A stretch of DNA of 64,000 nt from Selaginella tamariscina (lineage: Eukaryota; Streptophyta; Lycopodiopsida; Selaginellales; Selaginellaceae): the NCBI GenBank assembly GCA_003024785.1, contig PUQB01000263.1, positions 275,403 to 339,402 of the forward strand, read 5' to 3'. Each line of letters starts with the position of its first letter. Position 1 is the stretch's first letter. A program made the position numbers and the translations under genes. This document shows positions 54,580 through 64,000 of the stretch, in pieces. The notes beneath the pieces were generated by a model, which saw nothing but the letters and a program-made list of their open reading frames with translations, was not told where the DNA came from and did not search any database.

Positions 54580-54775
54580 ATATTCTAGAGTTTTTAATAT
54601 TCATTTTAATATCAACTGTTAATGTGGTAACTTGAGAGTGCTTGTGTTGAAAGCATATATAATGGAAAGACTCAAGATATTCTTATTCATTTAAACCCTA
54701 TTTATATAGACATGAAGTCTCATTGCATTTTACCTAGTGTCTTCCTTGTTAACATGGTATCAGAGTTTGTCATGT
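54580..54775 (+). mobile_element. relic LTR end and initiator-tRNA primer-binding site
   Basis: GTTAACA is followed directly by TGGTATCAGAG (about 54755-54765), the canonical primer-binding core for initiator tRNA-Met used by many plant LTR elements. The preceding ~150 bp should be LTR; its segment AAGACTCAAGATATTCTTAT, then TCATTTAAACC, recurs near 60985. No coding region follows. Confidence 0.6.
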
Positions 54776-55579
54776 GGCCATATCACCACCCATGTGTCAT
54801 TATGTATCTATGTATTGTATTAATATATATACATAATACATACTTTACATTATCTTCAAATTTGATCTTGAATAAGATGGTCTTGAATCGAGATAAGTGT
54901 TCAACATGTGCTTAAATGTTTTAAGTGGATCTTAAGTATGAACAACTTTAGCTCACCAATTGTACTTGGTATATTTGAGGAGTAACCTTTCAAGAAAAAA
55001 CATAGAAAATGTCTTATCAAATCAATTGCAACCAATTCAAAACAGTAAGAGACATTGATAAACTTTAATATCCCACAATGTTGGAGTTTTGAGTATAGTA
55101 AGACAAACAACTATTAATATACCTAATCCTATAAACATGCATGCTCGACTAGTAAAATGATTAACATAGTTTATTTGATACATGTTAATAATTAAGATGA
55201 TTCATAACAAAAGGAAAATTATCACATGTTTGTCAAAAATGTAGAACATAAACATAAGGTGTAATTAACTAATTAATCCTCTACATTTGTCTTCATAAAA
55301 TATAACAAATCATCTTGAAGTTATAATTGAATGTGATATTATTGAAATCAAAGTTCTAAACTAGAGAAAGGGCTTTTAAACCCATTTCGTAAATGACTTA
55401 TCCATAGTAAGTTGACATTAAACACCCAAGGAACTTATATTAAACCAAAACACTTAATAAAAGTATTACTCAAATAATGTAGATATCATAAATTTTAAAG
55501 GTGCTTACGAAAGAGCATTATCATTAACCATTGTTTATCTTGGTAAATACACCACCAAGAAATTATAAATTTAAATTGA

Positions 55580-56030
55580 ATAATGGTTGTATGACTCACC
55601 AACACAAGGAGTTGGAGAATGTGGGTTTTTAAAGAAAAAACCACATGCAAAACATTTAGTGGTTGTGATAAGAGATATTATGTTGTTATAGTGTGAGAAA
55701 TTGTCATTTAATAACTTTCCGAGTGGTCTAGCATGTGGTTTATCATATAAATAATGATCAATTTGATTGTGATTTTTGGAATGAATATGTGTTAGTTCAA
55801 GTGTGTGGCTTGTTCCAAAAAACCATAAAAAAAGATTTTGTGGTCATGAAGAAATAACCATGGGGTTTAATGGTTTTTTAATGAGTATGTGTGAGTTGTA
55901 GTGTGCAGTTTTTTACAAAAAAACACACACAAACATTTGGTGGTCATGAGGAATAACCATTTAGGGGTTTTGTGTTTGGATGTGTAAGCATGAGTTGTAG
56001 TGTGTTATTTCAACCATGTGCTTCACAAAT
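55580..56030. repeat. diverged ~100-bp tandem repeat, three to four copies
   Basis: Copies at about 55580-55682, 55778-55880, 55881-55980, and a partial one after 55981. They share an A-rich run, ACATTTRGTGGTYRTGA or TTTTGTGGTCATGA, a following AATAACCAT, and GTGTGAGTTGTAGTGTG. Confidence 0.65.
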
Positions 56031-57141
56031 GGCATGCTTAATGGCATGTGTGTGGTATATGGTGCATTCATTGAATCAGTTTCATTGTGTATGTATGGCA
56101 CACTTAGCATTGTGTATATATGTCCACATATATGTGTTGTCTATGTAGAACTTTATATAAAAACCAAATTCCAAAGCACTCTTATATAATTTAGTCATCA
56201 TTGTGTCAAGTCTATGCACAATTTATAATTATGATATATGAATTTAATGAATATAGTGTACAAACTATGAAAACTGAATATATCATAAACTCATTGTTAT
56301 AAAGTAGTGAAATATATGGAAATAGAAATCATGTGGTGTTTATGCTTAAATAAATATTATATAGCACATTAGTATAATTCATGAATGAAAGTAAATATTA
56401 AATTATTATACATTGAATATATCACTTCAATGGCTTTTCTTATTTTCATTTCCTTCAAATGCAAGAGTTTTTGATGTATCAAAATCATCTTCATCAAGTA
56501 AATATCTTTGGAATTTAATAAATAAATAAACATATATAAACACACACACACACACTGTATGTATATCCATGTGTGTTTTGTGGGTTGTTTTGCCTACTGG
56601 TAAGGAAATGGAAATAGGAATAGCAATAGCTATAAGTTTCTCCATAAGGTGCATAGATACCTTCCCATAACCATTGATAATGCATCTTATAAACCAAAAG
56701 ACTAAAACTATGTATATGATACACATGTCACATACACACACACACATATATATACATATGTTTTGTGTGTGTTAAAAGAAAACCTGAGGCCTTTAATATC
56801 CTTACTTAGATATATTTAAAAAATAGACTTGTAAATGGGAACTCTATAATAAAGTGTTACACTAATATATGTATAAATGTATGTTTTATATGTATAGCTT
56901 TACATTCTTCATATATACATAGATGTATTTTAGGTATGCACATGCAAAATTATGTTTGTATATGTGAATTTATACATCATCCACATACATATAGACACAT
57001 ACATCTGGCCATATATGCATGTATATGACATGTACGTGTATACTCATTAGGCCATGACCAAAAGTTTCAACATGTAAGTTAGAGCAAATTCTGACCTCCA
57101 ATTAAAGCACATTGCAACTAGGGCATATTTATATAAATTAA

Positions 57142-57144
<3 letters not shown>

Positions 57145-57181
<37 letters not shown>

Positions 57182-57190
57182 TATATAATA
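57145..57190. repeat. (TA)n palindromic tract
   Basis: About 45 bp of almost pure TA, interrupted once by AATA. Confidence 0.9.
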
Positions 57191-58266
57191 ATTTATATAT
57201 TTCTAGTTTCAATTACACTTATGTTTAACTTATGTATGTATATGGATATATTTATATAGAAGCAAGTATATACATCAAACTCTCCTTGTTAGTCAATGAT
57301 ATCGATCATATAAAGAACAAGTTCTTGATAGCCAACTCTTATGTTGCCAATTAATGTATCCTACATACATATATAATTATGTATCTGTGTATGTAGAGAG
57401 AGTGTGAGAGATACACTTAGTTAGGACTGATATAATAAAAGAGTTCATCCATAAAACTTTGATAGAACCTTATCACCTGTAGAATGATACTTTATATTAT
57501 TATACATATTGTATATGTTTTCTCTCTATATATATAGTACCTATCTTCCTCTTGGATTAAGTCACTTCCTCCTTCACCACCATCAAAGCTAAACATGGTC
57601 GTGTTGTCGTTGCTACATTGAGGATCCAGGCTACTACTACTATATGAGGCCATTGCTGTGACCCAATCTCATGTTGCATCACAGAAGGCTTGCTTATTGG
57701 CATCTAGAGGCACCACCATGATGGGTGCACAATGGAGGTGCGACGGCACCAAAGTTGAGACAAAGACCTATCCCTAAACCCTATGGCCAACGGCTAGGTT
57801 AAGCATGTTGCATGCAAGCAAATAGTGTAGGGGGCACAATGATTAGACATTTAAGTTTTATAATTCTTGGTCTATTTGCAAATTTTGCCCACAATTGTGT
57901 AGCACACAACAAATACCCATGAATTGTCCTCATGAGAAATCTCCAAGTTATATAAGTGCTATGTTTGAGTCTTCGATGTTACCATAAGGCCATTATGGCA
58001 TAGTTTGATTACTATCAAAAGTGATTTTGGGTTTAATTGTTCAACCACATCATAAGGCCAAAAAAGCTATTGTTGGCCTTCTATGCAAGCATGGGTAGTT
58101 ACACTTGCCATTGCGAATCATGCAATGGTACAAAAGTAATAAGGTCTTGCTATTAGTGGCACAAGTAGAGGGCAGAGAGATTGGCAACAATGCAGTAAGG
58201 AACACTATGCCAGGATCTTTCAAATGCTTATGTGAATGGTGCATAGCTTAATATCCAAAGAAGAGA

Positions 58267-58614
58267 TTGTTTTCTAAATCTACTTTCTACAAGCATATGT
58301 CATTCATTGCATCTAAGGTAGTAGCCGACCATGTTTTAGGAACTGTCCAAGCAAAAGAGCTACCAAGAATTAGGACTTGTACATATTTTAATTTAGTGTC
58401 TGCCAAAAACCACACCAAAAGCCATAGTATTGATATATATATAGAACACATTGTTGACCACATGGGAGACGAAGCTCATCAGAGTGTAGAAGATGATAGT
58501 GATGAGACAAACACACTTGAAGAATATGTTATAGTTACCAAAACATTTGTGACATCGACGCCAACAAGGGAGCAAATGGGGTTGAAATCCATTATCGAAT
58601 TAGCAAGTGTTTAA
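58267..58614 (+). other. 115-codon open frame of unknown status
   Basis: A methionine-started frame (MFSKSTFYKHMSFIASKVVA) with an acidic stretch (HQSVEDDSDETNTLEEYVIV) ends TAA. No domain, no clear splice context, and surrounded by decayed DNA. It may be part of an old element gene or chance; weakly supported. Confidence 0.25.
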
Positions 58615-59298
58615 TAGAGCACAAGTTAAAGCAACACAAGCCACAATACTGGGCATGAAATAGTGCAGGCCTTTGCTACATTATATGCATCTTTAAGTGT
58701 GGTGAGGGTTGTGGCTAGCTTGACCAAACAAATTGTGCAGAGAAAGTAACTCTTTAGTGGGTTACCATGCCCATTTTTTCAGAATTTGTAATACAATACC
58801 AAATCCAATGCTAAAAAACCACAACATAAACCATTCTACTGGAAGATGTATATTAGACCGTATACAAAGTGACATCATTAACCACAGACTCAAGACCATG
58901 TACTAAATGCCACACTACAAATCACTATAAAAGCTACAATCCCCATTCATCATAAAAAAAATCACACTTCAACAAAACTAAACAAAAAGTCATCACAGTT
59001 ATGTGGTGAAATGTGTAATTAACCATAAAAAAAAATAAAAAACTTGTGCAAGTGCTAATGTTTTTCAATAAAGAAGTTGTTGTAGCATAAACACACTTTA
59101 ATAGTGTCTCACTCAAAGTCACTCAATCCCATATAAATAGGCATAAAAACGTTCAAAGCCCTAAATAGTAACAATGCATTCCTGTTTGGTAGTCTAATAA
59201 TTTGTTTAATTAATTTAAGTGCTTGATCGATATAAGTCACCTAATGTCAATTGAAGAATCGGTTATATCTATTTGCATTAATAACATCCAAGGGTGAT

Positions 59299-59803
59299 TC
59301 TTTTAATTATTAAATGCATAGTAATACTTCCATGTCCATCAGAAAAGTATAAGTGGATGAATCAATTATCAAAGAGTGGCTTTGCCGGATCTACCAATAA
59401 ACTCTTTTAAGAAATGCAATACCCTAAATAAGTGGTGTTTATTAAACTAAACATATAATTTTTGAGTGTTAATTACAATCGGTGCATATCATAAAGATAA
59501 TCCTCTTAAGAATCAACTCTAAAAATCAAAATATCACCGATAAAGTAAATATTAATATCCAACACAAGAAGCTTATTTAAAATGGCTTGAGTTGAAGTCA
59601 AAATGGCATGACTAAAAATTTGTAAAGACCACTGTCGGTCCAATTGTAATTAAAACTCAAAAATTGTATGTTTAGTTCAACAAATACTATTTATTTAAGG
59701 TATTACATTTCTCACAAGAGTTTGTTAGTAGATTTGGTGAAGTCACTCTTTAATAGTTGATTTATCCACTTGTACCTTTCCCATATTAATAATTAAAAGA
59801 AAG
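59299..59803. mobile_element. foldback (long inverted-repeat) element
   Basis: Arms of about 130 bp (59349-59480 and 59641-59775) are reverse complements at roughly 80-85%. Outer TTCTTTTAATTATTAA blocks pair as well (59299-59315 and 59787-59802). The spacer is about 160 bp. No ORF. It resembles a foldback element or a transcribed hairpin source. Confidence 0.8.
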
Positions 59804-60510
59804 TCATACCTTAATCCTAAGGTCACGAGTGTACGCCATCAATGGACACAAGTATTTCCCTAAGCAAAACCCCCATGTGTGTATGTTTACAAAGGCTCTG
59901 ACTAAAAAGACTAGGTTATTCAACCCTCAAACATGTTCACATACCTCGATGTCAAACACCACTAGCCATGCATGTTAGTAGACACACTTAGCCAAAAGAT
60001 CTAACATCTCTTGAGGCTTAGCACCTCCACTCAAAATGCACACATGAGCTTGCCAAAACCACCAACCCTTCAATGTTAAATCCATGTCATGACCAATCTA
60101 ATTATGACATACTTTATGATGTGCAAAATTTCATATGTGAAAAATATAGGACAAGTTGTTACATCTAGTGTGCATGCACATTGAGTTAATGAAGATATGT
60201 AATGCCTTTAATGCTTAACTCAAGATGCTACATTACACTATAGTAATGGATGTAAGGTTCTCTCATTTTTAAGGATTTAGCAAGTGGACTAGCACAAAAT
60301 CTCCATGCTAGATTCTATTTAGTTTGAGACTTGAAAAGCCCCTAATTACTGATATCTTTTGACAGTAACTTAAGTACTCTTGGATTTCTTGCTATACTAA
60401 TCTATTTATTTTACCCTTTTAATCTAAAAAATGAATTTGAACTTAAAATCTCACAATTTATATTTTACTTTCAAAAATGAACTTGAACTTAATATCTCAT
60501 AATTTGAATT

Positions 60511-60760
60511 TTAAATGAATGTTGTAAGTAAAATGGGAATGATACATGAAAATGGGAATATAAAAATAAAATTCAATTAATACTTACATATTAATTATTA
60601 ATATTTTAAATATACATTTTAAAAAATATTATTTTCTTAAACCTATATTATTCTAAAACTTTTTTTTTTATTAAAAAATGCCAATTAAATAATAAAAATT
60701 ACTAATTATTAAGAAAATGGGACTATAGACATTCCCATTTTAGTTACAACATTCATTTAA
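60511..60760. mobile_element. 250-bp MITE with 31-bp terminal inverted repeats
   Basis: The left end 60511-60541 and right end 60730-60760 are reverse complements with a single mismatch. TIR core: ATGAATGTTGTAAGTAAAAT then GGGAATG. Both ends carry TTAA, which may be the target-site duplication (piggyBac-like) or part of the TIR. Internal AT-rich sequence has no coding capacity. Confidence 0.88.
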
Positions 60761-60929
60761 TTTTAAAAATGTTTACAATTGATAAGATTGTTATTGTATT
60801 TTACACAAATCAATTAGATAAAGGATAATACTTATTTAAATTTTCATTTCGCTTATGATTAATCCACATTGTGTAACATATATTTACCATCATAAGAAAA
60901 AATCAAAAGACAAAGAAAATAAATTAAAG

Positions 60930-61090
60930 AAATGCAAAGAAAAGTATGTCCAACATCTCCATTAATGAAAACATATAATAAAAAGACTCCAACATATTCT
61001 TTATTCATTTAAACCATATATACAATTTTCTTTATGACATGTGACACCTCTCCTTAATGTTAATTTGTGTTTATGAGAAGGCCCCTAAAC
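60930..61090 (+). mobile_element. second relic LTR related to the one at 54.6 kb
   Basis: AAGACTCCAACATATTCTTT, then ATTCATTTAAACC, closely follows the 54669 segment, and similar downstream text (ATATA...GACATG) continues. No primer site visible here. Confidence 0.45.
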
Positions 61091-61532
61091 ATTTTGACCC
61101 AATGTTACTTGACTTTCCCACATATCCCACGAATCTTTTTACTCAGGTGATCAACCCACCAAGTTAGAATTGTGACTCACCACCCATTTGAGAGAATGGA
61201 TGTCCTCATTCATTGTTGTCCATGGGTTGCAATATATACCCCCATCAAGGCCTTTCCATGGCAACATACATGGCCTAAGCCTATTACTTCCCCATCTTCA
61301 ATGCTCCAAGTGAAGTGCAAGAGACCAACTCATAGGTGATCTCAATGCACATAGGGCTTGATCACATGGTTGATCTCGTATTAACATGTTAATTAAGCTA
61401 GTGGCGATCTAAGAGACGCATGGTTATACACATATATACGAGGGGTTTTGTCAAGCCAGGATTTGACGACTAACTTTAGTGGATGAACTTTATACATAAG
61501 TTCACCCCTTATGGGAATTAAACTCGAGACCA

Positions 61533-61560
61533 CTCTGATATCAAATTGTCAGAGTTTTGA
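61533..61560 (-). mobile_element. reverse-oriented primer-site relic
   Basis: CCACTCTGATATCAAATTGTCAG on the plus strand is close to the reverse complement of the initiator-tRNA primer site (GATATCAGAG on the minus strand, one change). It is followed by a TGTCAGAG LTR-like terminus at about 61548. Suggests a minus-oriented old LTR element extending rightward. Confidence 0.45.
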
Positions 61561-61944
61561 TCGGAAGGGCCTACACATGACAACACATAGTTGCCGATTA
61601 GCCATCCAACATCATCTCTTTTAAGTGAGCAACAATAAATCTTTTAGGATAACCCCAAGGACTCTTAAGGTTAGACTCCAATACCCAAGCAAGCAAGAGA
61701 CTTAGGGTCTTGACCTAAATCCCTGCTAGAGTGTACCCTTAAAACCCTAGTGGGTAACCCTAATTATCAAAGTTTTTACCTAATGCCTGCTAAATATCAA
61801 CTCTGAAAACCCACAATTCTAGTAAGATAACCCAATGTTAGAAACCCAACATCCATGAACTCACCCCTCAGTTGACTAAGTACATGGACAACACTCACCT
61901 TTGTGAGTCAAAACGTGTGACCAACTATGCTGCAAGTGCTATTA

Positions 61945-63316
61945 CTAGCTTAATGTAGATAAAGACAATTGAGGCAAGGCCTCAACCACTAGAACTTACG
62001 AAATGCAAATTCAGGCAACGCTTTCCAGGCTCATGAGTGGGCTATCGAATAAAACAAGTTGATTAACTCCGTAAACATGATGCACTGGGGTGTGATTCTC
62101 CAATGATAAGGGTTGGACAACCCTTGGGTGTGATGTACTCTTGTGGTTTAAAAGAGGCGGCATAATATGGGTTGTGTCTTGACAACACAAGTTTAAACTT
62201 GCACCCGTAAGAACATAACAAGCTCTCTGTGAACCTAGGAATTTTCACTATATACACTCTACATTATTTATATAACGGAGCCCTCCCCCCTTTCTTTTTC
62301 TATTTGTATAAGTGGGTGGCACAGAATGCTAACCCTATTAATGAAATAAGTTTAATCTAACCTAATTCCTATACTTAAACCTTATCCAAAGGTATATGGA
62401 TTAACTCATGGTTTTTACTATTTATGAATAATAAACCTTAATTTTTAATGAATATATATATTAATAATTTGAAAAGGTATTCACGAAATTGAAAAATATA
62501 AGATTAAATTTATATATTTAATGTAATTTAAAGTTATTAAAAATCATTATATAAATTGATTTGAAATTTATTAATCTAAACCACTATGATGTCTTTGATG
62601 GTTTAAATCATAGTCAAGTCAAAATTGTGCTATTCCTAGCTTAATGTAGATAAGACAATCGAGGCAAGCCCTCAACCACTAGACTTGTAAAATGCAAATT
62701 CAAGCAACGCTTTGAGTGGGCTATCGAATAAAACAAGTTGATTAACTCCTTAAACGTGATGCATTGGGCTGTGATTCGCCAATGATAAGGGTTGGGCAAC
62801 CCTTAGGTGTGATGTACCCTTGTGGCTTAAAAAGGCGGCATAATATGGGTTGTGTCTTGACAATACAAGTTTAAACTTGCACCCGTAAGAACATAATAAA
62901 ATCTCTTGTGACCTTAAGAATTCTCACTATATATACTCTACATTATTTATATAACGGAGCCCTTCCCCCTTTCTTTTTCTATTTGTGTAAGCGGGGTGGC
63001 ACGAAATGCTAACCTTATTAATGAAATAAGTTTAATCTAACCTAATTCCTATACTTAAACCCTATCCGAAGGTATGGATTAACTCATGGTTTTTATTATT
63101 TATGAATAATAAACCTTGATTTTTAATGATTATATATATATTAATAATTTAAAAAGGTATTCATAAAATTGAAGAATATAAGATTAAATTTATATATTTA
63201 ATCTATTTAAAATTATTAAAAATCATTATATAAATTGATTTAAAATTTGTTAATCTAAACCACCTGGTCCATGATGTCTTTGATGGTTTAAATCATAGTC
63301 AAGTCAAAATTGTTTT
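61945..63316. repeat. ~690-bp direct tandem duplication
   Basis: Unit 1 is about 61945-62633 and unit 2 about 62636-63316. Both begin CTAGCTTAATGTAGATAA and run through AAACAAGTTGATTAACTCC, GGCGGCATAATATGGGTTGT and TTTATATAACGGAGCCC to GTCAAGTCAAAATTGT. They differ at scattered sites and small indels. Each has a TATATA(A)-type box before CTCTACATTATTTATATAAC, so this may be duplicated LTR sequence. Confidence 0.9.
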
Positions 63317-64000
63317 GAACAACCTTAGGATTAAGTCAACCCTAAGGGTGTTCCTAACCTTATTTGAATTATCCAGAAAAACTTAATTAGGACATTAAAA
63401 TTGAAAAAGAGTTTTTTAGAAGGTAAATTATAACTTCGCTTATAATTTTTATAAATACTTAATGATACTTAACTAGACCATCAATAGATACTCAAGTGCA
63501 CTATGCATATATGTTTCCTATTACATTTATGGCCTATTAACATAGTATAATAGGTGACTATAATCAACTTTCAAAGTAAAGAGTTGAGTCATAATAAAGA
63601 CTATGACACTAATGGACTTGAAGTTCTATCCCACAAGACATAGGGAAGCCCATGCCCTAATGCCTCCAAGGAGACATGTGCTATACACACTCCATGCCGA
63701 GGCTAAGGCATCATTGTCACATCATGAGAAATCACCTTCATTTGAGAGTACAACCCCTATGGGTCAACAGGGGTAACCTAATCCATAGTTAACCCCTAGG
63801 GGTTCATCTTTTATAACCAAGAGAAGAGCATGCCATGTTTGAATTCATTTTGCAACTTAGTAATCTTTTGAGGAAGTGTACTAGGCTTAGCTTCATCCGT
63901 GAACACCATCTCTGACTTTGCCATGACTACTGGGAGTTCACACCTTTGTAATTTGAGTTGCAATCCTATTAACACTTATCTAAGACTTGTAAATTTTGAT
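63317..64000. other. AT-rich end of window, nothing recognised
   Basis: No supported ORF, RNA or repeat structure. Confidence 0.5.

Overview
The window looks like nuclear DNA of a land plant (or close streptophyte relative) that still makes flagellated sperm. Every gene is split by short AT-rich introns. The families are plant ones: a FAB1-type lipid kinase, an apyrase-7-like NTPDase, PRP40C, the organellar guanylate kinase and a type-I-like MADS protein. A clear intraflagellar-transport gene (IFT46) argues against flowering plants and conifers and points to a bryophyte, lycophyte, fern, cycad/ginkgo or charophyte. The compact introns favour a bryophyte or similar, but that is inference. I saw no rRNA, tRNA, CRISPR array or bacterial-type operon.

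Layout. 1-36.5 kb is gene-dense. FAB1 (minus, its 3' kinase end lies off the left edge), IFT46 (minus), INTS7 (minus) and an apyrase (minus) follow one another. PRP40C (plus) starts head-to-head with the apyrase. A MADS gene (minus) converges on PRP40C, then come the guanylate kinase (plus) and an unrecognised multi-exon gene (plus). Between 37.1 and 52.2 kb sits a Ty3/gypsy element with LTRs and a 5-bp target duplication (AAAAG). Inside it lies a second, different gypsy family in a palindromic arrangement, and a further LTR copy has inserted into that. From 52.2 to 64 kb the DNA is AT-rich and CpG-poor, without convincing genes: decayed LTR-element relics with primer-binding sites, a TTAA-flanked MITE, a foldback element, a hairpin and a 690-bp tandem duplication.

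The genes do not form one pathway. They cover endomembrane phosphoinositide signalling (FAB1), cilium assembly (IFT46), snRNA 3'-end processing (INTS7), pre-mRNA splicing/transcription coupling (PRP40C), nucleotide metabolism (apyrase, guanylate kinase) and transcription (MADS).

Two patterns run through the genic half. Many introns begin with a dinucleotide repeat that starts at the splice donor itself (GTGTGT... or GTCTCT...). Several otherwise well-conserved exons contain single-base frame breaks, often in short homopolymers, which look more like uncorrected long-read consensus errors than gene death. Exon limits are read from splice signals and protein similarity known from memory; no alignment was run.
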